From: Gaiellaceae bacterium
GTDB taxonomy: Bacteria; Actinomycetota; Thermoleophilia; Gaiellales; Gaiellaceae
Assembly (NCBI GenBank): GCA_021323315.1
Contig: JAJTCQ010000008.1
Span: forward strand, 1-64,000
DNA: 64,000 bases
Reading direction: 5' to 3'
Part shown: positions 16,326 through 24,637 of the stretch, one piece after another
Layout of the letters: each line of letters opens with the position of its first letter
How positions within the stretch are numbered: position 1 is the first letter of the stretch
Position numbers and translations under genes: made by a program
The notes under the pieces: model-generated
What the model saw: the letters and a program-made list of their open reading frames with translations, nothing else
The model's database searches: none
What the model was told of the DNA's origin: nothing

Positions 16326-16739
16326 GTGGCGACTCGCCGGCAGAAGCACCTCGCGCTCATCATCGCGCGAGAGCTCGCGTCGCAGCTCGCAACCGCCACG
16401 TTCATCGCAGATGCGGACGGCGCGCTCGTCTTCTACAACGAGGCGGCGGAGGAGATCCTCGGCCGGACGTTCACCGAAGCCGGCGCGATGCCGGCTTCCG
16501 AGTGGCCGTCGCTCTTCAGCGTCGAGGACTTCGACGGAGCGCCCGTCGCCCTCGCCGACCTCCCGGGAGGGATCGCTCTCGCCGAGCAGCGGCCGGCCCA
16601 CGCACGCGTGCGCATCGTCGGGCTCGACGGGGAGCGACGGGCCATCTCGATCACGGCCATCCCGCTCTTCGCCCATCCCACTGAGGTCGTCGGAATGGTC
16701 GCGTTCTTCTGGGAAGGCGACGGGCCGGGAGGGGAGTAG
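16326..16739 (+). CDS. Single PAS-domain protein
   Basis: A 137-residue protein that is essentially one PAS domain: ATFIADADGALVFYNEAAEEIL, a central helix and loop, then RVRIVGLDGERRAISITAIPLF and a terminal strand GMVAFFWEGD. There is no attached kinase, cyclase or output domain, so it must work with a partner or as a ligand sensor. I prefer the GTG at 16326; a TTG at 16317 is also in frame. The MBL-fold gene starts two bases after its stop, suggesting a two-gene operon. Confidence 0.75.
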   Translation: MATRRQKHLALIIARELASQLATATFIADADGALVFYNEAAEEILGRTFTEAGAMPASEWPSLFSVEDFDGAPVALADLPGGIALAEQRPAHARVRIVGLDGERRAISITAIPLFAHPTEVVGMVAFFWEGDGPGGE

Positions 16740-16740
16740 C

Positions 16741-17583
16741 GTGGTCGCACGCGTCTGGGGTTGTCGGGGCTCACTCCCGACGCCGGGGGAGTCGACTGTC
16801 CGGTACGGGGGAAATACGACCTGCGTCGAGATCCGGTGCGGCGACCGCGTGACCATGATCCTCGACGCGGGCACCGGCATCAAGCGCCTCGGTGACCGGC
16901 TCGACGCGAGCGCCGAGATCCACGTGCTCCTCACACATCTGCACCTCGACCACTTGGAGGGACTCCGCTTCTTCGCACCACTCTGGCGGGCCGAGGGCGA
17001 CGTCCACATCTGGGGGCCGCCCTCGCCGATGCACTCCCTGCAGGAGCGCATCGCCAGGTCGTTCTCGCCGCCGCTCTTTCCGGTCAACCTCGGCGACATC
17101 CCGGCGACCGTCGCGTTCCACGACGTTCCCGAGGAGCCCTGGGAGCTCGACGGCATCCGGATCCTCGCGCAGGCCGTCTCCCATCCGGGGTCGACGGTGG
17201 GGTTCCGGCTCGAGCACGGAGGCCGCTCCCTCGCGTTCATCCCCGACCACGAGCCCGTCCTCGGCATCGAGCTCGCAACACTCAACCCCGAGTGGATCTC
17301 CGGCCATGCGCTCGCCGACGACGTGGACGTCCTCCTCCACGACAGCCAGTTCACCGAGGACGAGTATCCCCAGCGCGTGGGGTGGGGGCACTCGAGCGTG
17401 GCGCATGCCGTCGGTTTCGCACGGAAGGCAAAGGCCGGGCAGCTCGTGCTCTTTCATCACGACCCGGATCGTTCCGACGCGCAGGTCGACCTGTTGGCCG
17501 AGCGCGCCGCGGAGCTTTGGGGCGGCAACGGCTCACGCGCTCCGCTCGCCGCGTGCGAAGGGATGACGATCGACCTCAGCTGA
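16741..17583 (+). CDS. MBL-fold hydrolase, cyclic-phosphodiesterase-like
   Basis: A 280-residue metallo-beta-lactamase-fold protein. The metal motif HLHLDHLEG (H-x-H-x-D-H) lies near residue 62, a conserved His follows in AVSHPGSTVGF near residue 145, and LLHDSQFTEDEY plus VLFHHDPD near residues 200 and 240 complete the site. The N-terminal VWGCRGSLPTPG and GGNTTCVEIR strands match RNase Z/PhnP-like phosphodiesterases. It is co-transcribed with the PAS protein, so PAS sensing and a phosphodiesterase activity may be linked (inference). Confidence 0.82.
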   Translation: MVARVWGCRGSLPTPGESTVRYGGNTTCVEIRCGDRVTMILDAGTGIKRLGDRLDASAEIHVLLTHLHLDHLEGLRFFAPLWRAEGDVHIWGPPSPMHSLQERIARSFSPPLFPVNLGDIPATVAFHDVPEEPWELDGIRILAQAVSHPGSTVGFRLEHGGRSLAFIPDHEPVLGIELATLNPEWISGHALADDVDVLLHDSQFTEDEYPQRVGWGHSSVAHAVGFARKAKAGQLVLFHHDPDRSDAQVDLLAERAAELWGGNGSRAPLAACEGMTIDLS

Positions 17584-17957
17584 GCCCGAGCAGGAAGTCG
17601 CTCGTGGTGATGAAGGTTGGCCCCAAGCAAGGGGCCGGGGCCAACCAGTGTGTTACTCGCTCCTAGGGCTCGGAGAAGAAACCGTGGTCGCCGTTGCAGG
17701 CAAAGCCAGGATGGGGAAAATCGCCAGGACCAGGCGGCTCATGCCCCACCTTGCCCGGATTCTCCGCGCTCGGATTAGCGCTGCCTGCGCTCACGTCCTG
17801 CCCGTAGGACTGCGTCCTACCGCCAGGATTCTCCGGATTCGTGCTGTCTGGATTGCTCACACGGGAAACGGCAAGGACAGACAACCTGCGATCGCCAGAA
17901 GCAGCAAGCCGGGAGCTCGAGCCCGCTCCGAGTGCCTTACACGCCACAATCCGCGGC
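17584..17957. other. Intergenic region upstream of aspartokinase
   Basis: About 370 bases without a confident gene. It holds a strong hairpin near its left end and a stretch that reads on the minus strand as fragments of a small exported protein. A lipobox-like leader (LLLLAIAGC) stops in one frame and an Asn-Pro-rich segment continues in another. No riboswitch or tRNA was recognised. Confidence 0.5.
17615..17646. terminator. Hairpin with 10-bp perfect stem
   Basis: GGTTGGCCCC (17615-17624) pairs perfectly with GGGGCCAACC (17637-17646) across a 12-base loop. It lies 30 bases after the MBL-fold stop and also just beyond the minus-strand open frames of this region, so it can end transcription from either side. 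Confidence 0.55.
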
Positions 17958-17959
17958 AT
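17663..17959 (-). CDS. Possible small Asn/Pro-rich protein (weak or decayed)
   Basis: An open frame of 98 codons. Its C-terminal half has short repeats (STNPENPGG, then [11 protein letters not shown]) and ends [21 protein letters not shown] different frame just upstream encodes a lipoprotein-like leader with lipobox LAIAGC that stops after CLSLPFPV, as if a frameshift separated leader from mature part. A third small frame (17653-17742) gives a 29-residue signal-peptide-like sequence. The start codon would overlap the aspartokinase ATG in the opposite direction, which argues against an intact gene. Very uncertain. Confidence 0.2.
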   Translation of the reverse strand: MPRIVACKALGAGSSSRLAASGDRRLSVLAVSRVSNPDSTNPENPGGRTQSYGQDVSAGSANPSAENPGKVGHEPPGPGDFPHPGFACNGDHGFFSEP

Positions 17960-19193
17960 GACCGCCACGCCCGCGCCGAGCACCGAGACCGTCGTCATGA
18001 AGTTCGGCGGCTCCTCGGTCGCCGACCCGGACAAGATCAAGCACGTCGCCCAAAGGCTCGTCGATGCGCGCGTGCGCGGCGTCCGCGTCGTCGCAACGGT
18101 CTCGGCGATGGGCGACGCGACCGACGGTCTCCTCGAGCTCGCTCGGCAGGTCTCGGCGGATCCACACCCGCGCGAGCTCGACATGCTGCTCTCGACGGGC
18201 GAACGGATCTCCTGCGCCCTCGTCGCGATGGCGGTGCACGACCTGGGCTACCAGGCCGTGTCCTTCACCGGCTCGCAGGCCGGGATCATCACCGACCCCG
18301 TCCACACGAAGGCGAAGATCCGCGAGATCACGCCCGTCCGCGTGCTCGAGGCGCTCGAGCGCGGCCGGATCGTCCTCGTCGCCGGCTACCAGGGCTTTTC
18401 GCGCGACACGATGGACGTGACGACGCTCGGTCGTGGCGGCACGGACGCGACTGCGGTAGCCCTCGCCGCCGCGCTCGGCGGCTCGTGCGAGATCTACTCC
18501 GACGTCGACGGAGTCTTCACGGCAGACCCGCGGCTCGTCCCGGACGCGCGCAAGCTCGAGCGCGTCTCGTACGAGGAGATGCTCGAGATGGCCGCCTCCG
18601 GCGCGAAGGTGCTGATGCTGCGCGCAGTCGAGATCGCCCGCAACCAGGACGTCCCGATCCACGCGCGCTCGACCTTCTCCGACGAGTCGGGGACCTGGAT
18701 TTCTCACCCGGAGGGGCTCGAGCAGCCGCTCGTCTCCGCCGTCACGCACTCGGCGGACGAAGTCGTCTTCTCGCTCCGGAACGTCCCGGACCGCCCCGGC
18801 ACCGCAGCAGCCATCTTCGACGCGATCGCGGCCGAGCACGTGAACGTGGACACCATCCTCCAGAACGTCGTGCACGAGGCGGCCGAGCTGTCGTTCTCCG
18901 TGCCGCAGGACGACGTCGCGGCGACACATCGCGCACTCACAGAGGCGCAGGGCGTGATCGGCAGGCTCCAGGTCGAGGAGATCTCCGACCTCGGAAAGGT
19001 CTCGCTGGTCGGAGCCGGGATGCGGTCGCACCCCGGTGTCGCCGCCCTGATGTTCCGCACGCTCGCCGACGAGGGCATCAACCTCCGTCTCATCTCGACG
19101 TCGCCGATCAAGGTGTCCTGTCTCATCCCACGCCCGGACGTCGAACGTGCTGTGCGTGCGCTGCACGCGGCGTTCTCACTGGGCGCGCAGTAG
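17958..19193 (+). CDS. lysC: Aspartate kinase
   Basis: A 411-residue monofunctional aspartokinase, which phosphorylates aspartate to open the lysine, threonine and methionine pathways. The kinase domain starts with [20 protein letters not shown], followed by [34 protein letters not shown] and [14 protein letters not shown]. Two ACT domains form the C-terminus ([20 protein letters not shown], then [19 protein letters not shown]), the sites of feedback control by lysine or threonine. Length and layout are standard. I start at the ATG at 17958; a later ATG right at MKFGGSS is unlikely. An internal start for a small beta subunit, common in this family, cannot be excluded. Confidence 0.94.
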   Translation: MTATPAPSTETVVMKFGGSSVADPDKIKHVAQRLVDARVRGVRVVATVSAMGDATDGLLELARQVSADPHPRELDMLLSTGERISCALVAMAVHDLGYQAVSFTGSQAGIITDPVHTKAKIREITPVRVLEALERGRIVLVAGYQGFSRDTMDVTTLGRGGTDATAVALAAALGGSCEIYSDVDGVFTADPRLVPDARKLERVSYEEMLEMAASGAKVLMLRAVEIARNQDVPIHARSTFSDESGTWISHPEGLEQPLVSAVTHSADEVVFSLRNVPDRPGTAAAIFDAIAAEHVNVDTILQNVVHEAAELSFSVPQDDVAATHRALTEAQGVIGRLQVEEISDLGKVSLVGAGMRSHPGVAALMFRTLADEGINLRLISTSPIKVSCLIPRPDVERAVRALHAAFSLGAQ

Positions 19194-19204
19194 TCTCCGG
19201 CGCC

Positions 19205-20590
19205 GTGACGAACAGCGAGATCGACGCACCCGCGGGAGCGTCGCCCCACAGCCGGAGCCGTGGCCGTGCGACCGCGGTGTGGATCCTCCTCGTTGTCGCG
19301 GGTCTGCTCCTGCTCCTCTCGTCTTTCGCGATCTGGATCAACCGCGTCGCGCTCAACACCGGCACGTTCACCGACACCTCCAGCTCGCTCCTGGATGACG
19401 ACGAGATTCGCAGCGCCGTCGCGAACCGCGCCGTCGACGAGCTGTTCGCGAACGTCGACGTCCGGGCCGAGGTCGAGGAGCAGCTTCCGACGGACTACAA
19501 GGGGCTGTCGGGAGCCGCGACGGCAGGACTGCGGCAGGCGTCGTACCAGATCGTCGACCGCGCGCTGGAGCAGCCCGTCTTCCAGGAGCTCTTCCGCGTT
19601 GCACTCGAGGAGTCGCACACCACGCTCGTCGAGGTGCTCGAGGGCGGCGGCAACCGCGTGTCGACGGACGAAGGCGAGGTGACGCTCGACCTCCGAGCGA
19701 TCATCATCGAGGCGGCCGACCGAATCGGCATCGGCGAGCAGGTCGTCGACCGAATCCCCGCCGACGCGGGCCAGATCGTCGTCCTCCGTTCGGACGAGCT
19801 GGACACGGCCCAGAACGTCTTCCAGCTGCTGAAGGCGCTCGCCTGGCTGCTTCCCCTCCTGACGCTCGCCGCGTTCGGCGTCGCGGTCTGGCTCTCGGGC
19901 GATCGCCGCCGCACGATCCGCGGAATCGGCTGGGTCGTGGTCGTCGTCGCCCTCCTGGGTCTCGTCGCCGCTCGACTCACGAAGAACTACGTGGTCGACT
20001 CGCTCGTCGAGCGGCGCGACGACCGGCAAGCCGCAGGCAACGCCTGGGACATCCTCACCGAGCTCATGCGCGGCTCGTTCCGGCTGATGGTCGTGGTGGG
20101 GCTCCTCTTCGTCCTCGCTGCATGGCTCGCGGGACCCGGCCGTCGAGCGCTGACCGTACGCGGGTGGCTCGCCCCCGGACTGCAGAACCGCGCCTGGGCG
20201 TACGTCGTGCTCGCCGTCCTCGGATTCCTGCTGCTCTTCACCGCCGGCATGGTGGACTTCACGCGCCTGCTGGTCGTGACTCTGCTGGTCGCGCTCGGCG
20301 CCGTGTGGATAGAGGTGACGCGCAGGCAGACCTTGCGGGAGTTCCCCGACGCACAGGGAACGGCGTTCCTCGCGGACACGTGGGAGCGCCTGACGACCTG
20401 GTGGGAGAAGCAACGAGCGGCAATCACGCAGCCTGCGGCCGTGCCGTCCCCGCCGCCGGACGTCCCGCCTGCTGCACCTGCCACGGACGTGGCCTCACGA
20501 TTGACCGCGCTCTCGCAGTTGCACGCCAAGGGAGAGCTCACCGACGAGGAGTTCGCCTCGGCGAAGGCACGCGTGCTCGCGGGCGACTAG
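19205..20590 (+). CDS. Polytopic membrane protein with C-terminal SHOCT domain
   Basis: A 461-residue protein with one N-terminal membrane helix (VWILLVVAGLLLLLSSFAIWI), a 170-residue extracytoplasmic part rich in acidic helices, and about five more helices (WLLPLLTLAAFGVAVWL, GWVVVVVALLGLVAARL, LMVVVGLLFVLAAWLAG and two following). After a Pro-rich linker it ends with a SHOCT domain (LTALSQLHAKGELTDEEFASAK), a short oligomerisation module. GTG start 11 bases after aspartokinase. Such proteins are common in actinobacteria without known function. Confidence 0.7.
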   Translation: MTNSEIDAPAGASPHSRSRGRATAVWILLVVAGLLLLLSSFAIWINRVALNTGTFTDTSSSLLDDDEIRSAVANRAVDELFANVDVRAEVEEQLPTDYKGLSGAATAGLRQASYQIVDRALEQPVFQELFRVALEESHTTLVEVLEGGGNRVSTDEGEVTLDLRAIIIEAADRIGIGEQVVDRIPADAGQIVVLRSDELDTAQNVFQLLKALAWLLPLLTLAAFGVAVWLSGDRRRTIRGIGWVVVVVALLGLVAARLTKNYVVDSLVERRDDRQAAGNAWDILTELMRGSFRLMVVVGLLFVLAAWLAGPGRRALTVRGWLAPGLQNRAWAYVVLAVLGFLLLFTAGMVDFTRLLVVTLLVALGAVWIEVTRRQTLREFPDAQGTAFLADTWERLTTWWEKQRAAITQPAAVPSPPPDVPPAAPATDVASRLTALSQLHAKGELTDEEFASAKARVLAGD

Positions 20591-20638
20591 GCCCTCCTGG
20601 CAGGCAGGCTCTGAGCCGCGCGTGCCGAAAGCTCCGAC

Positions 20639-21418
20639 GTGGACTCGGACGTCGTGCGCGCGATCCTCACCGGCCTCGTCTGGCTCGCCGTCGTCATCGT
20701 GGTGCGGACGTTCCTGAACTCCGCTTTCAACCGTTACGAGCGTCGGCTCGCGGAGAGCGACCCCGCGGTCGCTGCGCGCCGCAGGACGACGTTCGGGTTC
20801 CTGCTCCGCGTGGTCGTCGCGCTCGTCGTCTTCATCGGTGTCTGGAGCGTGCTCTCGATCTTCCCGGCGACCTCGCAGGTGGCGAGCGCGTTCCTCGGCT
20901 CAGCTGCGGTGCTGGCCGTCATCGCCGGTCTTGCGCTGTCCACGCCGCTCGGCAACCTCGGGTCCGGCGTGCTCCTCGCTTTCACTCAGCCCGTCCGCCT
21001 CGGTGACCGCATCACGATCGAGGACTTCACGGGCGTCGTGGACGAGATCTCACTGAGCTACACGGCGCTCACGACCGACGAGGGGCGTCGGATCTTCGTT
21101 CCCAACACGAAGATGGTCTCGACGGTCATCGTGAACCGCTCGGTCGACGATCCGCGCCGCCTCGTCATCGTCGACGTCCCCGTCCGGCTCGGGCCCTCGC
21201 TCGGCGAGGCTCGCCGCCTCGCGATGGAGGCCGCCTCCAACGTGCCCCAGGGCGACGAGCTCGCGATCTACGTGCAGATCGGGGACATCTCGGAAAAGAC
21301 CGCCTTGCTGCACGTCGTCGCGTACGCACCGTTCAGCGCGGACGTGCCGCATGTCGCGAGCGAGATCCGCGAGAAGACGGTCAGCGCGCTCGCAACGGCC
21401 AACCTGCTTCCAGCCTGA
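20639..21418 (+). CDS. MscS-family mechanosensitive channel
   Basis: A 259-residue small-conductance mechanosensitive channel. There are three N-terminal helices (AILTGLVWLAVVIVVRTFL, FGFLLRVVVALVVFIGVWS and the pore helix region ASAFLGSAAVLAVIAGLALSTPLGNL). The beta domain follows with QPVRLGDRITIEDFTGVVDE and GRRIFVPNTKMVSTVIVNRS, both diagnostic for the family. The C-terminal alpha/beta cage domain completes it. GTG start. The channel releases solutes at hypo-osmotic shock. Confidence 0.9.
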   Translation: MDSDVVRAILTGLVWLAVVIVVRTFLNSAFNRYERRLAESDPAVAARRRTTFGFLLRVVVALVVFIGVWSVLSIFPATSQVASAFLGSAAVLAVIAGLALSTPLGNLGSGVLLAFTQPVRLGDRITIEDFTGVVDEISLSYTALTTDEGRRIFVPNTKMVSTVIVNRSVDDPRRLVIVDVPVRLGPSLGEARRLAMEAASNVPQGDELAIYVQIGDISEKTALLHVVAYAPFSADVPHVASEIREKTVSALATANLLPA

Positions 21419-21479
21419 TCCCTCGATGTGACCGGGTCCACCACGGCCGCGAAGCGGACGGCTTCAGGGATCTGCCCGA

Positions 21480-21505
21480 ACGGAATCCACGCTCGCGGAT
21501 TCCGT
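21480..21505. terminator. Bidirectional hairpin
   Basis: ACGGAATCC and GGATTCCGT form a perfect 9-bp stem with an 8-base loop, placed between the convergent MscS and MBL-fold genes. No T run follows. Confidence 0.6.
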
Positions 21506-21519
21506 CCCGCGCCGGGAGA

Positions 21520-22269
21520 CTAGTCCAGCTCCAGCCCCTCTCCGGGCCTGAGGACCTCGACTCGCGTGTCCGCCGCCTTCTCCCTCAGCGCCGTGGCGAA
21601 CTCGATCGGAGGCACGCTCACGAAGGCCGGCCTCCCGGCGAGTCCGAGGTGGATCGGGAAGTACGTGCCCCAGTGGATCGGGATCACGAGTCGCGGCCGC
21701 AGCAGCGCCACCGCCTCGGCGGCGCGAGCGGGATCCAGGTGTCCGCCGCCGAGGCCCGGCCCCCAACCCCAGATCGGAATGAGCCCGACGTCCACCGGGC
21801 CGAGCTCTCTCATCTCCTCGAAGAGGTCCGTGTCGCCGGCGAAGTAGATCGACTTCGTCCCCGACACGACGTATCCGACGGGATCGGCCGACGCGCCGAA
21901 CGGGCCACGACCCCGGTCATGCTCCGCACGAACCGCGCGGATCCGCAGCTCCCCGATCGCGAGCGTCTCGCCGACCTCGACCTCGAGGACCGACTCGAAC
22001 TTCCGCTTCCGCAAGAGCCCGCCGAGCCCGCGCGGCACGACGACCGGGATCTTCTTGCCGAGCTTCTCGAGCGACGGCAGGTCGAGATGGTCGTAGTGCG
22101 CGTGTGACACGAGCACCGCATCGACGCCGCGTAGCGCGCGCGCAGCCACCGGAGTCGATCGGCGCAGGTGCGCGACGCGGTTCCGCAGCAGCGGGTCCGT
22201 CAGCAGGCGGACGCCGTCGAGGTCGACGAAGACCGTGGCATGACCGACGTATTCGATTCGCCCTGCCAC
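21520..22269 (-). CDS. MBL-fold metal-dependent hydrolase, UlaG-like
   Basis: A 249-residue metallo-beta-lactamase-fold hydrolase of the UlaG/UPF0173 branch. It begins with IEYVGHATVFVDLDGVRLLTDP, has the metal motif VSHAHYDHLD near residue 65, an Asp-containing YFAGDTDLF near residue 145, and a late His in PIHWGTYFP near 195. I prefer the GTG at 22269, giving the typical short N-terminus; a GTG ten codons upstream is also open. Family members act on lactones or phosphodiesters; this one is not assigned further. Confidence 0.8.
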   Translation of the reverse strand: MAGRIEYVGHATVFVDLDGVRLLTDPLLRNRVAHLRRSTPVAARALRGVDAVLVSHAHYDHLDLPSLEKLGKKIPVVVPRGLGGLLRKRKFESVLEVEVGETLAIGELRIRAVRAEHDRGRGPFGASADPVGYVVSGTKSIYFAGDTDLFEEMRELGPVDVGLIPIWGWGPGLGGGHLDPARAAEAVALLRPRLVIPIHWGTYFPIHLGLAGRPAFVSVPPIEFATALREKAADTRVEVLRPGEGLELD

Positions 22270-22364
22270 GGCTCGAACGCTAGAGACACGCCGTCGCACG
22301 CGCTCGGACTCTTGCGACGATCAGCTACGGCTCTCGAGAAAGGCTCCAGGGCTGGAGTCGACGT

Positions 22365-22381
22365 CGTAACGATCGGTTACG
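22365..22381. terminator. Small hairpin downstream of the primary sigma factor
   Basis: CGTAAC and GTTACG form a 6-bp stem with a 5-base loop just beyond the sigma factor stop. A second short stem, CTCCAG/CTGGAG, lies 15 bases further on. A weak terminator is plausible. Confidence 0.35.
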
Positions 22382-22397
22382 AGGCGTCATCGCGCCA

Positions 22398-23495
22398 TCA
22401 GACGCAGTCCTTGAGTCCTTGCGCCTCCGGGAGCGACTCGAGCTTCTTGAGCGTGTTGTTCTCGATCTGCCGGATGCGCTCCCGGGTCACGCCGAACGCC
22501 TGGCCGACCTCCTCGAGCGTGCACGGCTGGGCGCCGTCGAGCCCGTAGCGGAGCTCGATCACCCGGCGCTCGCGGTCGGGGAGTGCCGACAGCGCGAGCT
22601 CGACGTCCTCGCGACGGAGGGAGAGCGAGGCCGTGTCGAACGGGGACTCGGCCTGCTCGTCCGGGACGAAGTCCCCCAGCGAGGAGTCCTCCTCCTCGCC
22701 GATCGGCTTCTCGAGCGAGATCGGCAGCTGCGACATGCGCAGGATCTCGCGCACCTCCTCGGGGTCGATCTCGAGCTCCTCGGCGATCTCCTCAGGGAGA
22801 GGCTCGCGACCGAGCCGCTGCACGAGCTGGCGCTCCATGTGCACGACCTTGTTGAGCTTCTCGACCATGTGCACCGGGATGCGGATGGTCCGCGCCTTGT
22901 CGGCGATCGCGCGAGTCACGGCCTGACGGATCCACCAGGTCGCGTACGTCGAGAACTTGAACCCGCGGCGGTAGTCGAACTTCTCGACCGCGCGGATGAG
23001 GCCCAGCGAGCCCTCCTGGATAAGGTCGAGGAACGAGAGCCCGCGCCCGAGGTAGCCCTTTGCGATCGAGACCACGAGCCGGAGGTTCGCCTCGATCATG
23101 TGTTGCTTTGCCCTCATGTCCCCGCGCTCGATCAGTTTCGCGAGCGACACCTCCTGATCGGCTGTGAGGAGCGGCACCTTGCCGATCTCGCGCAGGTAGA
23201 GCCGCAGCGAGTCGAGCGAGGGCTCGACCGAGAGATCGAGCTTCGGCTCCACCTTCTCCTCGTCAGCCGCGACCGGCTCGGCATGTGGCAAGTCCTTGTG
23301 CTCGACGCCTTCGTGGAGCTCGATCGCGTGGTCGATCAGGTACGCGTAGAAGTCCTCGATTTGCTCCTTCGTGAGCTCGACGTCGTCGAGTCCCGTGACG
23401 ATCTCGTCGTAGGTGAGGAACCCTTTCTCGAGCCCCTGCTCGACCAGGCGTTGGAGCTCCTCGACCTCGGGGAGGGCGATATCCACGGACAGCAT
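22398..23495 (-). CDS. rpoD: Primary RNA polymerase sigma factor (sigma-70, RpoD/SigA)
   Basis: A 365-residue group 1 sigma factor. A short acidic region 1.1 (residues 1-75) precedes region 1.2 ([20 protein letters not shown]). Region 2 contains [20 protein letters not shown] and [20 protein letters not shown] with the -10 reading helix [17 protein letters not shown]. Region 3 follows ([13 protein letters not shown]), and region 4 has the -35 helix-turn-helix [20 protein letters not shown]. Region 1.1 argues for the housekeeping factor. The start has a GAGAGGAGAAAG ribosome site. Confidence 0.93.
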   Translation of the reverse strand: MLSVDIALPEVEELQRLVEQGLEKGFLTYDEIVTGLDDVELTKEQIEDFYAYLIDHAIELHEGVEHKDLPHAEPVAADEEKVEPKLDLSVEPSLDSLRLYLREIGKVPLLTADQEVSLAKLIERGDMRAKQHMIEANLRLVVSIAKGYLGRGLSFLDLIQEGSLGLIRAVEKFDYRRGFKFSTYATWWIRQAVTRAIADKARTIRIPVHMVEKLNKVVHMERQLVQRLGREPLPEEIAEELEIDPEEVREILRMSQLPISLEKPIGEEEDSSLGDFVPDEQAESPFDTASLSLRREDVELALSALPDRERRVIELRYGLDGAQPCTLEEVGQAFGVTRERIRQIENNTLKKLESLPEAQGLKDCV

Positions 23496-23593
23496 GGCTG
23501 GGCTTTCTCCTCTCGCGCTCGAACGGATACTGACCTTCCGTCATGCATGAGCCGGCCCGCCTGCCGCCCCGGCTCCACCACCAAAGCGCGCGG

Positions 23594-23622
23594 ATACTAG
23601 TCCGGAAAAGACGGTCTGTGAA
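23594..23622 (-). promoter_or_regulatory. Predicted promoter of the primary sigma factor gene
   Basis: On the minus strand, -35 TTCACA (23622-23617) and -10 TAGTAT (23599-23594) are separated by 17 bp, giving a leader of about 90 bases before the ATG. It lies between the asparaginase stop and the sigma start, so the sigma gene can be expressed independently. Confidence 0.5.
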
Positions 23623-23649
23623 GAGGACCACTGTGTTAACGCGTGGGGC

Positions 23650-24522
23650 CTATCCGGTCACTCGGAGCTCACCGACCACCTCGCCCCGCGAGTTCAGCAA
23701 GGGCGCGTTCCCGAGGTCGCCGGACTCGAAGCCGAGCTGCTCGACGAACGCGGCGAGAGCGGCTGACAGCGGACGCTGCGCTCCGTCATCTGCCTTGAGG
23801 GCAATTCCGAGCCCGTCGCGGGCCGCGCAGAGAAGACCTTCGGCGCCGCCCTTCGCGACCCAGCCGCCACCGAGCCGCATCAACTCGGTGTCCGGGGCAC
23901 CGTCGCCCCGGACGAGCTCCGGCCGCGCTCGCATCGCATCCGCCACCCGCGCGCCACCCTCTAGCGACTCGAGTCGCCCGAACGCATGCGCCATCCGCTC
24001 GAGCGTCAGCGCGTACGTGACGACCCCGCACCCGTCGATCGCGGTTGGGAGCGCGCCCGGTTCGACCTCGGCCGCGTCCGCGACCTCCGCCAACATCGCC
24101 TGCTGGCAAGGGTGGGACGCGAGCCGGTAGCCCTCCGTCGGCCAGTCGTTGATCCTGCAGAGGAGCAGCATGGCAGCGTGCTTGCCTGAGCAGTTGTGCT
24201 CGACCTGCGTCGGCTCGGGACCGCACTCGAGATCGTCCTCGCTCGCACCCGCCTTCGTCAGCAGCTCCCGGACCGGCTCGAGCTGGTCCGGTCGGTGAAG
24301 GTGCGACGCACAGGCGATCGCAACCTGCGCGTCGTCGAGATCGGGTCGCCGACGGACGACCGGCAACGCCTGAAACGGCTTGGCCGAGCTGCGGAAGAGC
24401 GTCTCGAGCTGCGGGTCCCCACGTGACGCGACGATCTCGGCGCCGTCGAGCGCGATCGCGTGGACGCGATGGCGGGCTTCGACGATGCCTCCTCGCTCGA
24501 CGTCGACGACCAGCACCCCCAT
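23650..24522 (-). CDS. L-asparaginase, thermolabile (Rhizobium AnsA) type
   Basis: A 290-residue protein of the asparaginase family found in Rhizobium etli, distinct from the E. coli AnsA/AnsB fold. Hallmarks are RSSAKPFQALPVV near residue 45, the conserved EHNCSGKHAAMLLLC near residue 108, and IDGCGVVTYALTLERMA near residue 165; the conserved Ser, Lys and Cys residues fit the reported active site. It hydrolyses asparagine to aspartate and ammonia in the cytoplasm. The ATG at 24522 gives the usual N-terminus. Confidence 0.85.
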   Translation of the reverse strand: MGVLVVDVERGGIVEARHRVHAIALDGAEIVASRGDPQLETLFRSSAKPFQALPVVRRRPDLDDAQVAIACASHLHRPDQLEPVRELLTKAGASEDDLECGPEPTQVEHNCSGKHAAMLLLCRINDWPTEGYRLASHPCQQAMLAEVADAAEVEPGALPTAIDGCGVVTYALTLERMAHAFGRLESLEGGARVADAMRARPELVRGDGAPDTELMRLGGGWVAKGGAEGLLCAARDGLGIALKADDGAQRPLSAALAAFVEQLGFESGDLGNAPLLNSRGEVVGELRVTG

Positions 24523-24548
24523 GCATTCACCCTAACCGCGCGATCAGC

Positions 24549-24569
24549 AACGCCGACCAGATCGGCGTT
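24549..24569. repeat. Inverted repeat upstream of the M28 peptidase
   Basis: AACGCCGA and TCGGCGTT form a perfect 8-base dyad with a 5-base centre in the divergent asparaginase/peptidase intergenic space. It could be an operator or a hairpin in the leader of either gene. Confidence 0.4.
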
Positions 24570-24637
24570 TCGCCTGGCAGGGCGCCGGGTAGGTTCATCC
24601 GCGTCGTTGTGACGACCACTACATCGGGAGGGGATTC

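Noticed and set aside
22419..23600. 393-codon plus-strand frame over the primary sigma factor
   Set aside because: Antisense shadow. The sigma motifs on the minus strand are unambiguous.
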